Shown here in pieces: positions 1-10,600 of a stretch of DNA of 64,000 nt. The position numbers were made by a program, and so were the translations under genes. Position 1 is the stretch's first letter. Each line of letters begins with the position of its first letter. The DNA comes from Carboxylicivirga agarovorans (GTDB lineage: Bacteria; Bacteroidota; Bacteroidia; Bacteroidales; Marinilabiliaceae). The notes below the pieces were generated by a model that ran no database searches, was not told the DNA's origin, and worked only from the letters and a program-made list of their open reading frames with translations. Where the stretch lies: contig NZ_JBNGPA010000001.1 in assembly GCF_050589845.1 (NCBI RefSeq), positions 509,121 through 573,120 of the forward strand, written 5' to 3'.

Positions 1-589
1 GCGTACGCATATCCACATCTGAATTCATGAACATGCGCATGGTCTCCACATTATTGGCAGTAAAATGCTTTAAGGATGTTCCAACACCCTGGCTTTGCAC
101 CCCATTGATGTAGGCTGCTCCCAATTCACCTGATAAAACAGGGTCTTCTGAAAAATACTCGAAGTTACGTCCTCCCAGCACCGAGCGTTTGATATTGACA
201 CCAGGACCCAATAATACATTGACACCAAGTGCCTGACATTCTTCTCCAAGCGCCTGTCCTACTTTGTAGATCAGATCAACATCCCATGACGCGGATAAAG
301 CTGATGCCGTTGGAAAGCAGGTGGCCGGGTGCTGATCACCATAACCCGCTTTGTTAGTGGCCGGTGCCCTGCGTAAACCATGAGGACCGTCGGCCATCCA
401 GATCCACGGAATATCCAGTCGTTCGATAGGTTGAGAGCTCCAGTCGTCACGACCCGAACACAATGATACTTTTTCTTCCAGTGTCATTTTTGAAACCAGA
501 TCATTTACTTTTTTCTCCAACTCATTATTCTGAGCTCTTAATCCAAATGTGGTCATGATCAAGAGAATTAAAAACGATGTATTTTTCAT
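1..589 (-). CDS. GH3 beta-glucosidase, N-terminal part (cut by window edge)
   Basis: I translated this by hand from the ATG at 589; the frame stays open to base 1, so only the first ~196 residues are visible. A hydrophobic signal sequence (MKNTSFLILLIMTTFG) is followed by the GH3 opening pattern MTLEEKV, then a WMADGPHGLR stretch, an RNFEYFSEDP motif and the conserved KHF motif near the left edge. GH3 enzymes of this type release terminal glucose from beta-glucans or oligosaccharides, usually in the periplasm. It lies 25 bp downstream of the transporter gene at 615-2336 and is probably the next gene of the same transcription unit. The catalytic Asp is beyond the window, so activity cannot be judged. 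Family assignment is confident; substrate is inferred from the neighbours. Confidence 0.85.
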   Translation of the reverse strand, partial: MKNTSFLILLIMTTFGLRAQNNELEKKVNDLVSKMTLEEKVSLCSGRDDWSSQPIERLDIPWIWMADGPHGLRRAPATNKAGYGDQHPATCFPTASALSASWDVDLIYKVGQALGEECQALGVNVLLGPGVNIKRSVLGGRNFEYFSEDPVLSGELGAAYINGVQSQGVGTSLKHFTANNVETMRMFMNSDVDMRT

Positions 590-614
590 CTTGCTGGTAT
601 ATTATGATTGTCAA

Positions 615-2336
615 TTAATTTTCATTCTCTTTAGAACGTCTTTCCTCAAGGTCTGCCTGCATTTGCAAACACGTTTTCCTATCAATGGTATAGAAATAGA
701 GCAATACCGCACAAGACATGTATAAGATACCCGGAATTACTGATATCATCAACTTAATACCATTAATAGTTGATTCGCTTTGAACGGCATTGGCCTCAAA
801 CTTAAACCAAACCAATAACCAACTGGCTAATGCTGCACCAATACCCCATCCGGCTTTTTGCGCAAAGGTCGCTGCAGAAAAAACTAAACCTGTCGAGCGC
901 TGCCCCGTTTTCCACTCGGTATAATCAGCGGTATCGGCCAGCATGGTCCACAGAAGTACCACTGCTGGTGCATAAGTGAACTTAGCCAGAACATTAAAAA
1001 TATAGATAAGGGTATAATCTCCGGCTTCAGGGATGTAAAGTAAGGCAAAGAAAATACCCGATAAAATAGTACTGGCCATAAATACATTGCGATTACCAAA
1101 TCGTTTGGCCAAAGGTTTGGCCATTGGCAATCCTATGATCAAGGCAACACTGCTGACCACATTAAATAACTGCACGTTTTCTTCCGTTCCGATGTAATAT
1201 TTGAAGTAATAAGCGATGGATAAGTTCTGAAGCGCAAACATGATAAAAGAAACAATACCTACCAGGGCCAGGATTAACCAAGGCCGATTTTTGCCTAAGT
1301 TTTTTAGATCAGACCATATCGATTGATTCTGAATAACCGGTGGGGCAACTCGTTCCTTTGTGGAAAAGAAGGTTATCAGGAAAAATACAACACTTAAAAA
1401 GCCCAGTACCAATAAGGTATACTGGTAGCCCTTAGCTTTATCGACTGTATTATCATTTTCCCGCACATCGATAACCGTTTCCTTGGTATCAGCAGTAATG
1501 TAATGCACATCCTCACGAACCATGGGATATGAAACAAAACTCGCCTTACCTTCACGGGCCTTTATGCTTGTTGAATCGAAAACAATTGTATTCTCGCTGT
1601 AAACCAACGTATCGTTTTCAGCCGGACTGACTACAACATACAGAAATCCTTCAGCAGATTTAGCATCGACATCTTCGATAGAATAAACCAGGGTATCAAT
1701 GCCGACAAAACCAGGTTTTACCTGGTAACGAATGCTATCGCTATTGATCACTTCAGCCACACCACCTTTTGCAGGTTGACTTACAATGTTGGTTGTAAAA
1801 TCTCCTTTTCCGAAATAAATGGCCATAGACAAGGCCAGTCCTGTTACAATTAATTGTCCTGAAAAAGCACTGATAAAACGGTAGGTATTTATTCCTGCCC
1901 GTTCGTTGGAATCAGAAGTCATTACAGCCATTAATGATGAGTAAGGCAGGTTGATGGCAGTATAGGCCGTCATCAATAAAAAGTAAGTAACGGCAGCCCA
2001 GATTATTTTACCGGTCTGGTTCAGGTCGGGGGTGGTAAATGTTAAAACAGCCAATATAGCGTATGGCACTGCTGTATATAAAATATACGGTCTGAATTTT
2101 CCCCAACGTGTATTGGTACGGTCGGAGATGATACCCATCAAGGGGTCATTGATCATATCCCATACACGGGCTATCAGCATTATGGTACCCGCGGCAGCAG
2201 CTGAAATACCAAAGGTGTCTGTGTAAAAAATAAGAATCCAGAAACCTACCATGTCCCACACAAAATGGGACGCAGTATCTCCTAAACTATAACCTAATTT
2301 TTCCTTGAATGATAACTTTGTTGCTGTTTTATTCAT
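615..2336 (-). CDS. GPH-family sugar:cation symporter with a periplasmic cadherin-like insert
   Basis: A 573-residue member of the glycoside-pentoside-hexuronide (MelB-like) branch of the MFS. The N terminus has the family pattern (KLGYSLGD, then RVWDMINDPLMG and RTNTRWGKFRPYI). The family is usually ~450-480 residues. The extra length lies at about residues 177-302, between transmembrane helices 5 and 6, a loop that faces the periplasm in MelB-type carriers. The insert carries a VKPGFVGIDTLVYSIED segment like the core of cadherin/VCBS-type beta-sandwich repeats, then more hydrophilic beta-prone sequence, and has no membrane helix. The rest is a normal 12-helix carrier. It probably imports glucan oligosaccharides made by the neighbouring GH16 and GH17 enzymes; this substrate is inferred. 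The gene is 23 bp downstream of a GH16 gene, so co-transcription is likely. Confidence 0.85.
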   Translation of the reverse strand: MNKTATKLSFKEKLGYSLGDTASHFVWDMVGFWILIFYTDTFGISAAAAGTIMLIARVWDMINDPLMGIISDRTNTRWGKFRPYILYTAVPYAILAVLTFTTPDLNQTGKIIWAAVTYFLLMTAYTAINLPYSSLMAVMTSDSNERAGINTYRFISAFSGQLIVTGLALSMAIYFGKGDFTTNIVSQPAKGGVAEVINSDSIRYQVKPGFVGIDTLVYSIEDVDAKSAEGFLYVVVSPAENDTLVYSENTIVFDSTSIKAREGKASFVSYPMVREDVHYITADTKETVIDVRENDNTVDKAKGYQYTLLVLGFLSVVFFLITFFSTKERVAPPVIQNQSIWSDLKNLGKNRPWLILALVGIVSFIMFALQNLSIAYYFKYYIGTEENVQLFNVVSSVALIIGLPMAKPLAKRFGNRNVFMASTILSGIFFALLYIPEAGDYTLIYIFNVLAKFTYAPAVVLLWTMLADTADYTEWKTGQRSTGLVFSAATFAQKAGWGIGAALASWLLVWFKFEANAVQSESTINGIKLMISVIPGILYMSCAVLLYFYTIDRKTCLQMQADLEERRSKENEN

Positions 2337-2359
2337 CCGTATGGTTTATTTAATGATGT

Positions 2360-3157
2360 TTATTTCTGATAAATTCTCACATACTCTACTTCCATCGTCT
2401 GTGGGAAAGCCAAAGTATCAATCCCTTCAACACTGCCCCACGCGCCGCCAACAGCCACATTAAGCAAGAGGTAAAATGGTTTTTCGTACGGCCATTTATC
2501 AACACCTAGACCTTCATTGCCATAGGCGAAGTATTGCTGCTCGTCAACAAAGGCTTTCATGGTATCTGGTGTCCATTCCAGAATGTAATTATGGAATTGT
2601 GTATCAACATCAGGCACATTAATAACGCCGGTTTGCTGTGTGCCGGTTTGCCACTGGTAATCCTTTGAATGAGCTGAAGCATGGATCACTCCCAAATCGT
2701 GTCCCACATGCTCCATAATGTCTATCTCACCAATATTTGGCCAGTCGCCGTCATTAAAACTCCAACCTCCGGGCATCATCCATATGGCCGACCAGGTTCC
2801 GACTCCCTTGGGTAACTTTGCCCTCACTTCAACCTTACCATGCAGCCAATCGGCTTTTGACATTAACCTTGCCGATGTGAAGGCTTTACCTTCGTATGCT
2901 TCATTGATGGCTGTGATATGTAGTTTACCATCTTCTACCCAGGCATTTTCTTTACGTGCCCTGGTATAAAACTGAGACTCATTATTACCCCAGCCATGTG
3001 CATTTCCTTCCTGATCGTATGCCCATTTAGTGGAATCAGGCAATCCGACATAATCAAATTCATCCTGCCAAACCAGCTTGTATTCATCTTTTGAGCAGTT
3101 GCAAGCTGCTAAAGCCAGTAACAAAAGTCCAATTAATGATACTCTCAATCTCTTCAT
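2360..3157 (-). CDS. GH16 endo-beta-1,3-glucanase (laminarinase-type) lipoprotein
   Basis: 265 residues. A lipoprotein signal peptide ends at Cys19 (LLALAAC), so the enzyme should be anchored to a membrane; an SKDE stretch follows closely. The catalytic motif of laminarinase-type GH16 is intact: GEIDIMEHVG with Glu144 as nucleophile, Asp146 and Glu149 as acid/base; the Met between them is the beta-bulge typical of laminarinases. The domain fills the protein from about residue 27 to the end, with WSAIWMMPGGW upstream and a final MEVEYVRIYQK strand. It is one of three GH16 enzymes in the window, and it sits between two GPH transporters with short gaps. Cleavage of beta-1,3-glucan (laminarin-like) is the most likely activity; mixed-linkage glucan is possible. 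Confidence 0.92.
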   Translation of the reverse strand: MKRLRVSLIGLLLLALAACNCSKDEYKLVWQDEFDYVGLPDSTKWAYDQEGNAHGWGNNESQFYTRARKENAWVEDGKLHITAINEAYEGKAFTSARLMSKADWLHGKVEVRAKLPKGVGTWSAIWMMPGGWSFNDGDWPNIGEIDIMEHVGHDLGVIHASAHSKDYQWQTGTQQTGVINVPDVDTQFHNYILEWTPDTMKAFVDEQQYFAYGNEGLGVDKWPYEKPFYLLLNVAVGGAWGSVEGIDTLAFPQTMEVEYVRIYQK

Positions 3158-3171
3158 AGCTATACTTTTTA

Positions 3172-4620
3172 TTATTCTTCTCCCTGATGCTTCACTTTAC
3201 CACGTCGGGCAATTAATTGATCCTTTATTTCATTGGCCCTTTCTTCGGTCAAATCATAATTTTTCATGACCAGTATGGCAATAATTCCAAAGATGATTGG
3301 AATGACGATATCGGCGATACGCAGTCTGGTCATAGCTTCGGCAGACTGCACTTTAATGTCTTCATTAAATCCGATATAATGCAACACCACTCCACTTAGA
3401 AACATAGCTATCGATTGTCCGATTTTAGTCATCCACCAATAAACAGCTCCAAACATCGCTTCTCTGCGCTCACCGGTATTTAGTTCATCCAAATCACACA
3501 CATCGGCTGTCATGGACATCATCAATGTAAATAAGCTGCCAATACCAAACGATAAGAATGGGATAGGCATAAACATCAACCATGGAATTTCAGGATAATT
3601 AAATCCCCACCATTTTAACACATAGCCGATAAAGGATATCAACGTGGCAATAATGAATGCTTTCTTTTTACCATACTTTTCTGCAACCTTAGTAATGATG
3701 GGTATAACAATAAACATTGTTCCCAGTGCACTTGCCGAACCAAAAAGTCCAACCCAAATATTGGCAGATTCCTGATTTCCATTAAACCAGAAATAGACAA
3801 TTATATACATAGCGAACTGTGCAATAATCTGAAAACCATTAAATATCAAAAAAGTGGCAGCACAAAGCCTAAGAAAAGGTTTATTAACAATAGTCAGTTT
3901 AATACCCCTAAAGAACTCTTTTATATTTGCTTTTAATTCTTCTCGTGTGAGGTCATTCTTTTTTTCCTGTTCAGGGACTATTATTTCTTTATTAAAAAAT
4001 GCCGGTAATATTCCCAAAAGCATACATATCGCACCAACCCAGATAGCTATCGTCTTGGCGCCTTGTGGTGCTGACTCAAAAACAGTCGGTTCATATATTA
4101 TAACCCAGAGCCATGGAGCTATTACCCAGGCAATTTGACCCATAAACTGCGAAATAGCCATTAATCGCGTACGCTCATTATAGTCAGGTGTCATTTCATA
4201 ACCCAAACCAATTAAAGGAGTGGCAAAAATGGTATAACCAATATAAAAGAAGATAGATACAATCAGGAAGTAAAAGAAGTTATAAAGTTCACTGTTTTCA
4301 GGATTTAACTGCCACATAATCATATATGAAATACCGGCAATAACACTTCCTACAAAAATATACGGCTTCCTTCTGCCCCACCTTGACCTGGTATTATCCG
4401 AAATGTATCCCATTAGCGGATCAGTAATCGCATCAATTATTCGTGGTACCGCCAACAGGGTTCCCACCAATATCGGACTCATTCCTAATGACATAACCAA
4501 TACGGCCATGCACATTGTAAGTGCCGCCGGAAATAATTGATTCGCCAAATGACCAGAACCAAACGTTACTTTCTGAAAGGTAGGGACCTTATCTTCCCGT
4601 GCTATTTTAATTGCATTCAT
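3172..4620 (-). CDS. GPH-family sugar:cation symporter
   Basis: 482 residues, 12 predicted membrane helices and the usual family length. Family motifs are visible: FGSGHLANQLFP at the start, RIIDAITDPLMGYISDNTRSRWGRRKPYI in two halves around residues 60-90, and ADVCDLDELNTGERREAMFGAVYWWMTKIGQ near residues 370-400 in the C-terminal half. It lacks the periplasmic insert seen in the paralogue at 615-2336. It should sit in the inner membrane and import sugars or oligosaccharides with Na+ or H+. With two GPH carriers in one beta-glucan locus, each may take a different chain length or linkage product. It is 14 bp upstream of the GH16 gene, probably in the same operon. The transported sugar cannot be read from sequence. 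Confidence 0.88.
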   Translation of the reverse strand: MNAIKIAREDKVPTFQKVTFGSGHLANQLFPAALTMCMAVLVMSLGMSPILVGTLLAVPRIIDAITDPLMGYISDNTRSRWGRRKPYIFVGSVIAGISYMIMWQLNPENSELYNFFYFLIVSIFFYIGYTIFATPLIGLGYEMTPDYNERTRLMAISQFMGQIAWVIAPWLWVIIYEPTVFESAPQGAKTIAIWVGAICMLLGILPAFFNKEIIVPEQEKKNDLTREELKANIKEFFRGIKLTIVNKPFLRLCAATFLIFNGFQIIAQFAMYIIVYFWFNGNQESANIWVGLFGSASALGTMFIVIPIITKVAEKYGKKKAFIIATLISFIGYVLKWWGFNYPEIPWLMFMPIPFLSFGIGSLFTLMMSMTADVCDLDELNTGERREAMFGAVYWWMTKIGQSIAMFLSGVVLHYIGFNEDIKVQSAEAMTRLRIADIVIPIIFGIIAILVMKNYDLTEERANEIKDQLIARRGKVKHQGEE

Positions 4621-4660
4621 AGATTTTTTCTTTAGTTAGTTGATGTGGATCTTTCTCTTC

Positions 4661-5701
4661 TTACTGCTTTAAAGCCTGAATTACTTTCTTAGGCTGACGG
4701 TCAACAGTGTATAATCCCCAGTGCTTTTCTGCACCAAGCGGATTATTTGGATTACCCTTCCAGTCCTCGTCAAAGGCCTCGAAAAAGAAAGTGGTTATCT
4801 TATTGTCTTTAGCCCAGGTCATCAGTTCATTATAGTATTGTAATTGTTTATCCTGACTGGCTCGTTCGCCAAACTCAGATGCAATGGTGGCCCATCCGGC
4901 TTCAGTGATAACAATGTTACTTTCGGGTAGTGCCTGACGTACCTCATTGACATTTTCAATGCTGAACGACAAGCCTTCATCAATGTCTTTCCCTTCCCAA
5001 ACCGGGTAAAGGTGGATTGAAACAAAATCAACTACTTCAGACAATTCAAGGCCATGCTCTGCCCACCACTTGTAGTTATCGGCCACTGTCACCGGCTGAT
5101 TAATTCTTTCTTTCACCATTTTCACATAGGCAATAACCGTATCGGGCGATACTTTATGATCGTTCCAGTCGACCAGTGCTTCATTACCCACATTCACTGC
5201 CACAACAGTCTGTGGATATTGATTAGCCAGTGTTATACCCCTGCCTATTTCTTTCAGGTTCTTTTGTCTGTTCTGCTCAAGCTTTTCCTGCGGGATAGGT
5301 TCATTCAGCCAGGCACAGGTTTCATGGGCGCTTAATTCGGCGTCGAGCCAAATGCCCAGCAAAACTTTAATATCTATATCGTTCTCTTCGATTACCCTGA
5401 GAACCATCTCTGAGTTATCACCACAATCGTACAATCGAATAAGCTCAAACAGGTTGTCTTCAGAGAGAATCATCAGGTCTTCAAGTATTTCATCGTAAGT
5501 CGGGTTAACGGCTCCTTCTCCCCTGTCGGGATGTTGTCCGCTTCTGAAGCCCGAATAACATACAGCCTTTGAAACGCCGGCCACTAAACCATCCTTATCA
5601 ATATACTGTGGAAGTTTGTCCTTCCTGGATAATATCCCGCATGCTGTCAAGCCTGACAATATCAGGATGCTTATTAAAACCTTTAATTGATGATTCTTCA
5701 T
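4661..5701 (-). CDS. GH17 beta-1,3-glucanase/transglycosylase-type lipoprotein
   Basis: 346 residues with a lipoprotein signal ending at Cys21 (SGLTAC). GH17 hallmarks are present: VNVGNEAL with Glu174 as probable acid/base, and VITEAGW with Glu267 as probable nucleophile. The (beta/alpha)8 fold also shows VDFVSIHLYPVWEG between them and an FFFEAFDEDWK strand after them. Known GH17 members act on beta-1,3-glucans, by hydrolysis or transglycosylation. This is the only one of three GH17 paralogues here with an export signal, so it should work in the periplasm or at the surface. It follows the cytoplasmic-type GH17 gene by 10 bp and shares the CYSGFR..GQ.PD start and the AEKHWGLYTVDRQPKKV end with it, indicating local duplication. 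Confidence 0.88.
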   Translation of the reverse strand: MKNHQLKVLISILILSGLTACGILSRKDKLPQYIDKDGLVAGVSKAVCYSGFRSGQHPDRGEGAVNPTYDEILEDLMILSEDNLFELIRLYDCGDNSEMVLRVIEENDIDIKVLLGIWLDAELSAHETCAWLNEPIPQEKLEQNRQKNLKEIGRGITLANQYPQTVVAVNVGNEALVDWNDHKVSPDTVIAYVKMVKERINQPVTVADNYKWWAEHGLELSEVVDFVSIHLYPVWEGKDIDEGLSFSIENVNEVRQALPESNIVITEAGWATIASEFGERASQDKQLQYYNELMTWAKDNKITTFFFEAFDEDWKGNPNNPLGAEKHWGLYTVDRQPKKVIQALKQ

Positions 5702-5711
5702 ACTATTCTTA

Positions 5712-6656
5712 TTAGATCACTGTTAAATCAGCATACAATTCCTGCATTACTTTTTTGGGTTTCCTATCCACGGTAAACAAGCCCCAGTGCTTCTCCGGCT
5801 CCATTGGCTCCGGTGAACCTTTCCACGGTTCATCAAAAGCTTCAAAAACAAAGGTCATCACACCTTCCCGCTCACTCCAGCTAACCAGGTCATTGTAATA
5901 GATCCCTTGTAATTCTTCACTTACATTACCCGGACAAATACCTCGTCCGTTGGAGTTTGTGGCCCAACCGGCTTCGGTAATAACAACCGGCTTACGCGGG
6001 TAGCGCTCTGCCACACCATTATAATTCTGTATGGTATAATCCAGAGCCTCATGAATATTTTTATACTCCCATACCGGATAAGTGTGTATGGAAATAAAGT
6101 CCACTTCTTCAGCTAAGGCCTTTAGCTTATCATGCCATGGCAGATAATTCTCGCAAAAGGTAACAGGTTGACTGGCACCTTTCTTTACCATCCTTACATA
6201 TTCGATTACTGAATCAACCGGCACATAGTGATCGGTCCAGTCAACAGTGGCCTCATTACCTACCGATAGTGAAAAAATGATATCAGGGTATGTATTGGCT
6301 ATCCCGATCAGCTTTTCAATCTGCTGCCTGTTTTGCTCTTTGTTGGCCTTCAGCTGATCCTCGGCATAAATGCCTCCCCACGGACAGCCATGATTATTAA
6401 CTTCAGCACCTATGTAAGCACCCAACATCACTTTAAAGTCAAGCTTTTCATTGTGAATCACTTCCAGAACCAGGTCCGTTTGTTTGTCACAATCATATAA
6501 TCGCAGGTATTTCCAGTTTCTTGCCAGTATCAGCAAATCTTCTTTTACCTGTTCATAGTCTGGAAACACACCGGTATCGGGACTTTGTCCCTGACGAAAA
6601 CCCGAATAACAAATGGCGTTTCCCGATTCTATTTTGATCAATTCATTCAGCTTCAT
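5712..6656 (-). CDS. GH17 family glycosidase without signal peptide
   Basis: 314 residues. GH17 catalytic motifs are intact: SVGNEATVDW (Glu135, acid/base) and VVITEAGW (Glu228, nucleophile). The sequence begins MKLNELIKIESGNAICYSGF with no hydrophobic stretch, so it is predicted to be cytoplasmic. It is clearly a paralogue of the GH17 lipoprotein 10 bp downstream, lacking only the leader and a short linker. A cytoplasmic GH17 would act on oligosaccharides brought in by the GPH carriers of the same gene string and could supply or trim substrates for the nearby phosphorylase. No in-frame upstream start that would add a leader was seen; the preceding gene ends only 20 bp away. Linkage preference (beta-1,3 or another) is not proven. 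Confidence 0.85.
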   Translation of the reverse strand: MKLNELIKIESGNAICYSGFRQGQSPDTGVFPDYEQVKEDLLILARNWKYLRLYDCDKQTDLVLEVIHNEKLDFKVMLGAYIGAEVNNHGCPWGGIYAEDQLKANKEQNRQQIEKLIGIANTYPDIIFSLSVGNEATVDWTDHYVPVDSVIEYVRMVKKGASQPVTFCENYLPWHDKLKALAEEVDFISIHTYPVWEYKNIHEALDYTIQNYNGVAERYPRKPVVITEAGWATNSNGRGICPGNVSEELQGIYYNDLVSWSEREGVMTFVFEAFDEPWKGSPEPMEPEKHWGLFTVDRKPKKVMQELYADLTVI

Positions 6657-6676
6657 TTCGCTTTCTTCCCCTTTGC

Positions 6677-7564
6677 TTACCAGTATTTTAATTGTTCATC
6701 CTTATCCCATAGTCCCCAATAGGCACCTACATCGCCTTCAGTACCTGTTTTCCAGCTTTCATCAAAGGATGAGAAATAGAAAATCTCAATGTCATCTTCA
6801 CGCGACCATTTTTGTGCATCGATAAAATACTTTAAAGCATTTTGTTCTGATGGCTGAGCACCATGAAAGGATTTACCGGTACTTGGCCAGCCTGTTTCGG
6901 TGATGATCACCCTTTTCCCATTACCTGCTTTTACAGCGCGACGGTACATATCTTTCATGTACAACAAGGAGTATTCAAGGCTGCAACCTTCCCAGAAAGG
7001 ATAGCAATTGGCCAGAATAACATCACAGGCTTCTGTAATGGCGGGGCAATTTTCAAACTCATAATAGGCATCCACATAGCCAACAGGAATGTTCTTAACA
7101 CTGCCTTTGACCTGGTTTATATGAAACAACAATTCTTCTTCACTCAGATCTTTACGATACAAGACCTCGTTACCAACGGCAATAATATCGGCATATCCTT
7201 TATGCGCCAGCTCAACAAGACCTTCAATCTCCCTCCTGTTAATGTCTTTATCTTTGCCTAACCAGCCACCAACAAGGGTTTTGATCCCTAACTCTTTGGC
7301 AATAACAGGAATCATCTCATTGCCTTCGGTGCATGAAAAGGTCCTGACCCATTTAATGTAAGGGCGAATAATATTTAGGCGTCTTCTGACTTGCTCCTCA
7401 CTCAATTGATCACCAGGCTTCTGACCTTCAGTATACGGGCTGATGCATAAACCATGCATTCCTCCTTTTAATACATTTTTGAAAAGATCAACTAACTCGT
7501 CGTAAGACATGGCAGAGATATTGACTCCTGCCAGTGACATCACATATTCATTCCTTACTGACAT
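6677..7564 (-). CDS. GH17-like glycosidase without signal peptide (divergent paralogue)
   Basis: 295 residues. IIAVGNEVLYR (Glu133) and VIITETGWPSTG (Glu223) give the GH17 acid/base and nucleophile; the ETGWP form is closer to the classic plant/fungal motif than in its two neighbours. CYPFWEG and FYFSSFDESWK match the same fold. There is no signal peptide, so a cytoplasmic location is expected. It is more distant from the other two GH17 proteins than they are from each other, so it may have another chain-length or linkage preference. It is the first gene after the U-tailed hairpin at 7592-7617 and starts only 27 bp beyond it, so it may be expressed by read-through from the phosphorylase gene. 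Confidence 0.82.
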   Translation of the reverse strand: MSVRNEYVMSLAGVNISAMSYDELVDLFKNVLKGGMHGLCISPYTEGQKPGDQLSEEQVRRRLNIIRPYIKWVRTFSCTEGNEMIPVIAKELGIKTLVGGWLGKDKDINRREIEGLVELAHKGYADIIAVGNEVLYRKDLSEEELLFHINQVKGSVKNIPVGYVDAYYEFENCPAITEACDVILANCYPFWEGCSLEYSLLYMKDMYRRAVKAGNGKRVIITETGWPSTGKSFHGAQPSEQNALKYFIDAQKWSREDDIEIFYFSSFDESWKTGTEGDVGAYWGLWDKDEQLKYW

Positions 7565-7591
7565 ATTCTGGTTTTGACTATTAATAAAAGA

Positions 7592-7617
7592 GCCTGGTTA
7601 CTCAATGGTAACCAGGC
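7592..7617 (-). terminator. Intercistronic hairpin with U-tail downstream of the phosphorylase gene
   Basis: A perfect 10-bp inverted repeat (arms 7592-7601 and 7608-7617, GCCTGGTTAC and its complement, 6-nt loop). On the minus strand it is followed by TCTTTTATT, the form of an intrinsic terminator. It lies between the phosphorylase stop codon and the next GH17 start, so it could be partial and set the ratio of upstream to downstream genes. Confidence 0.7.
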
Positions 7618-7626
7618 ATACTTATC

Positions 7627-10600
7627 TTATTTAAACTTCAATTGTATTGATTTGACTTTCGTGCTTCGGTTAAAGATCATAGCCGATGTTTCTGCATCAA
7701 CTGTATGACCCTCAAACTGCTTCTTCATACCATCTGCCAAGTTGATCACCACCTTGTTGCTATCCGCTCTTGTATAGACAACAGGGATTTTACAAATGGT
7801 GAAACCAAGCTGCCCTGCGTTTAGCTCAACCTGCTCTTCGTTGTGAGCTGTATCGAAATAATTGAATGCCGCCGGGGCCGACAACAGCTCATCGGGATCC
7901 AACAAGGCCGTATTAAAGCTCAACTGACCATTTTCAACATGCACACCTAATTCGCCCATACGAGTAATAACATCTTCCTTTACCTGGCCTGTCATTCCCG
8001 GCTGTTTAACACCAGCTCCTCCGGGAGTATGTGAATAGGCATCAGTTGGAAATGCACCGTATAATTCAGGCGACTTATTAAGTCCTATACCCGCCTTTAT
8101 CTCGTAGTAATGGTCTTTTAAGCGTCCAAGTAAAGCATCATCAGCCTTTGTTTCTATTGCTGTAAAATAGTTTTCCTGTACAGCCAGCAATAGCTTTGAA
8201 ACCATGTGCCAGTAAATACTACCCAAACCTTCGTAACCATAGAACGTACCCGAACGACCGGTAAACGACTGATGATCAAACATCTCCTCATAAATATCGA
8301 GGACATCGTTCCTGCAACTTTCAATCAGCTGCCCATACTTATCAACATCAAGGCTGTTAAGTGCCTTTGTTAATTCATCAGCATTACGAATGGTACCATT
8401 GAAGTGATAGTTGCCCGCCTCATCCTTAGACAGGACGTTGATATTATTATCTGCTACCAGCTGCTTTAATAAGGCTGAATTTTCAAACCTGGCAAGCGGT
8501 ATATTATTCTTCTCGACAAATAATGGTAACTGGCGGTCGGGATACAGAATATAACTGTACTGATCTTTGCGGAACAATGCGCTGGACTTTAAGGCATCCA
8601 TCACCTTAAGACTTTCTTCGGCATTTAAATAACCGGCACTCAATACGGCTACCTGACCTTCAAGCATTTCGTACAGGTAACGAACTGAAATACCATCACC
8701 CTCAAAAGCAATCAGGTTATAGGCATGGTACAATCCATCGGTTCTTTTATTGGCCCTGATTGATTGATCCATATATGCCAGGGCAACATCCATAAACTGC
8801 TTCAATTCAGTTGTATTAACACTGGCCTTGTTTTCACTGAATGACTGTGAATAAATACTGTTTCTGTAATGTTCACCAGCTTTCCCCAGTGCATCTGCAA
8901 ACACTTTTCTATCGGTGTTGCTAAATCCTTTTTCCGTCAGTCCAATATGCTCAACAAATAAACTGTTAATGGCATCCAGTAATTCTTTTACTTCAATTGA
9001 AATAACCAGTTCGCCGGCAGATGATTTTGCCAGTTTATCAGACCAGAACTGAATAAAACGACGCATGTAGTAAAGGGTCACCATTGAAACACCATTTCCA
9101 ACCAGGGCGTTGTTCGCATCATTCCACTCCGGACGCTGCGTATTTAGCCAGATTCCGGCTTCAGGAATAAAGTTGCTTAACTTGGACAATAGGGTCACCA
9201 GTATTTTTTCTGTCAGGTTAACCTGGTAAAGGCCTCCTGCTTTATTATCCAGCATGCGGGCATCGGCTCCCAGTGCCTTCTCTCGTCCTTTGATCTGATC
9301 ATTCAATTCAGAATCAAAAACAATTGTATCCTGTGGATTGGCTACCATATCGGCATATGACTTAATGCGATAAGGCACATTGGCATACACAAAAATATCT
9401 TTGCCCAATAATTCATCCAGTTTACCCGGATGGTATTTCTCAGATAACTCCAGTAATTTTTGCAGGTAGATGATCTGGTGGTCACCCCAGTATCCAATAT
9501 AAGCCCACGGATCATGCGGATCAGGACATTCCCAGTCAATACCTTCACGTGTAATACGGTAAGGGTTATAACCATCAGGTGTTGAAGCGTTGACAAATTT
9601 GGCGATCATACCTTCGATAAACTCAGGGTACGACAATCCCAGTGCTTCCCAGTTCTGGAAGATATCACGCCAGTTACCCTGGTAGTTTAACTTAGGACTA
9701 CCATCTTCATTCTTGGAGTCGATCGAGAATTGATTCCATGGTCGACTAGGGTCACCATGACGACGACTGAATGTTAATGGTAAATATTCGTAGGCTAAAC
9801 GAATCAGATCGGCATTGCCCGTTTCTTCAGCTGCACTGATCAATGCTTTATAAGTAAGTGGTTGAGGTAATGTTTCAATCCACTCTTTTAAATCAGCCGC
9901 TACAGCTTTATTATTTTGCTCAACATAAAGGCTGAAATCATCGCTGTTAACATTGTAGCCATCGTTAAAAATACCACCACGCATTACGTTAAACATGGTA
10001 TTAGAGAAATGACGCGCACAACTTAGATCATCATTACCCAATTGCAGGCCATCGGCGCCGGCCACAATTTTAATCAGGTTTTTAGTGCCTTGTTCTATAT
10101 CTTTATTAATGATCGCTTCAACGTTCTTATTTGAACTGATAAAGCTATTCAGGTTAACAACATCGCCCCCATCTTTATTTATATCAGCTGCGATACCCCA
10201 GCTTTGTGATGAGTGAGCCTTTAAGCTCAATTCCTTATTCAGAAGATAGGCTCCTCGTGCTGCCCTGATATCTGTTTCTGCAGAAAGCGTCTCTCCCAAT
10301 TTAAACTTCTCAGTCTGATTGCCCGATAATAATATCTTACAATTGTCAAGACCGTATGACCAAACAGTAGTAGCCTTCAATGATTCACTTGGTTCTGCCC
10401 TGTCAACCGGAATGGAGCTCAGTGAAAATAAGCCCAGCCCTGTCTCTTCGATCAGCTCATTTTTCTTATAAGCGTCAAGCAGGTTACTGTATTCATTCTG
10501 GAATGCATAATCAAGGCCATATGGCAGAATATTTCGGATACCATCCAAAACCTCTGCTTTAATAGCATCAGGTCCTTCATTAGCAATGGTTGATTTACGT

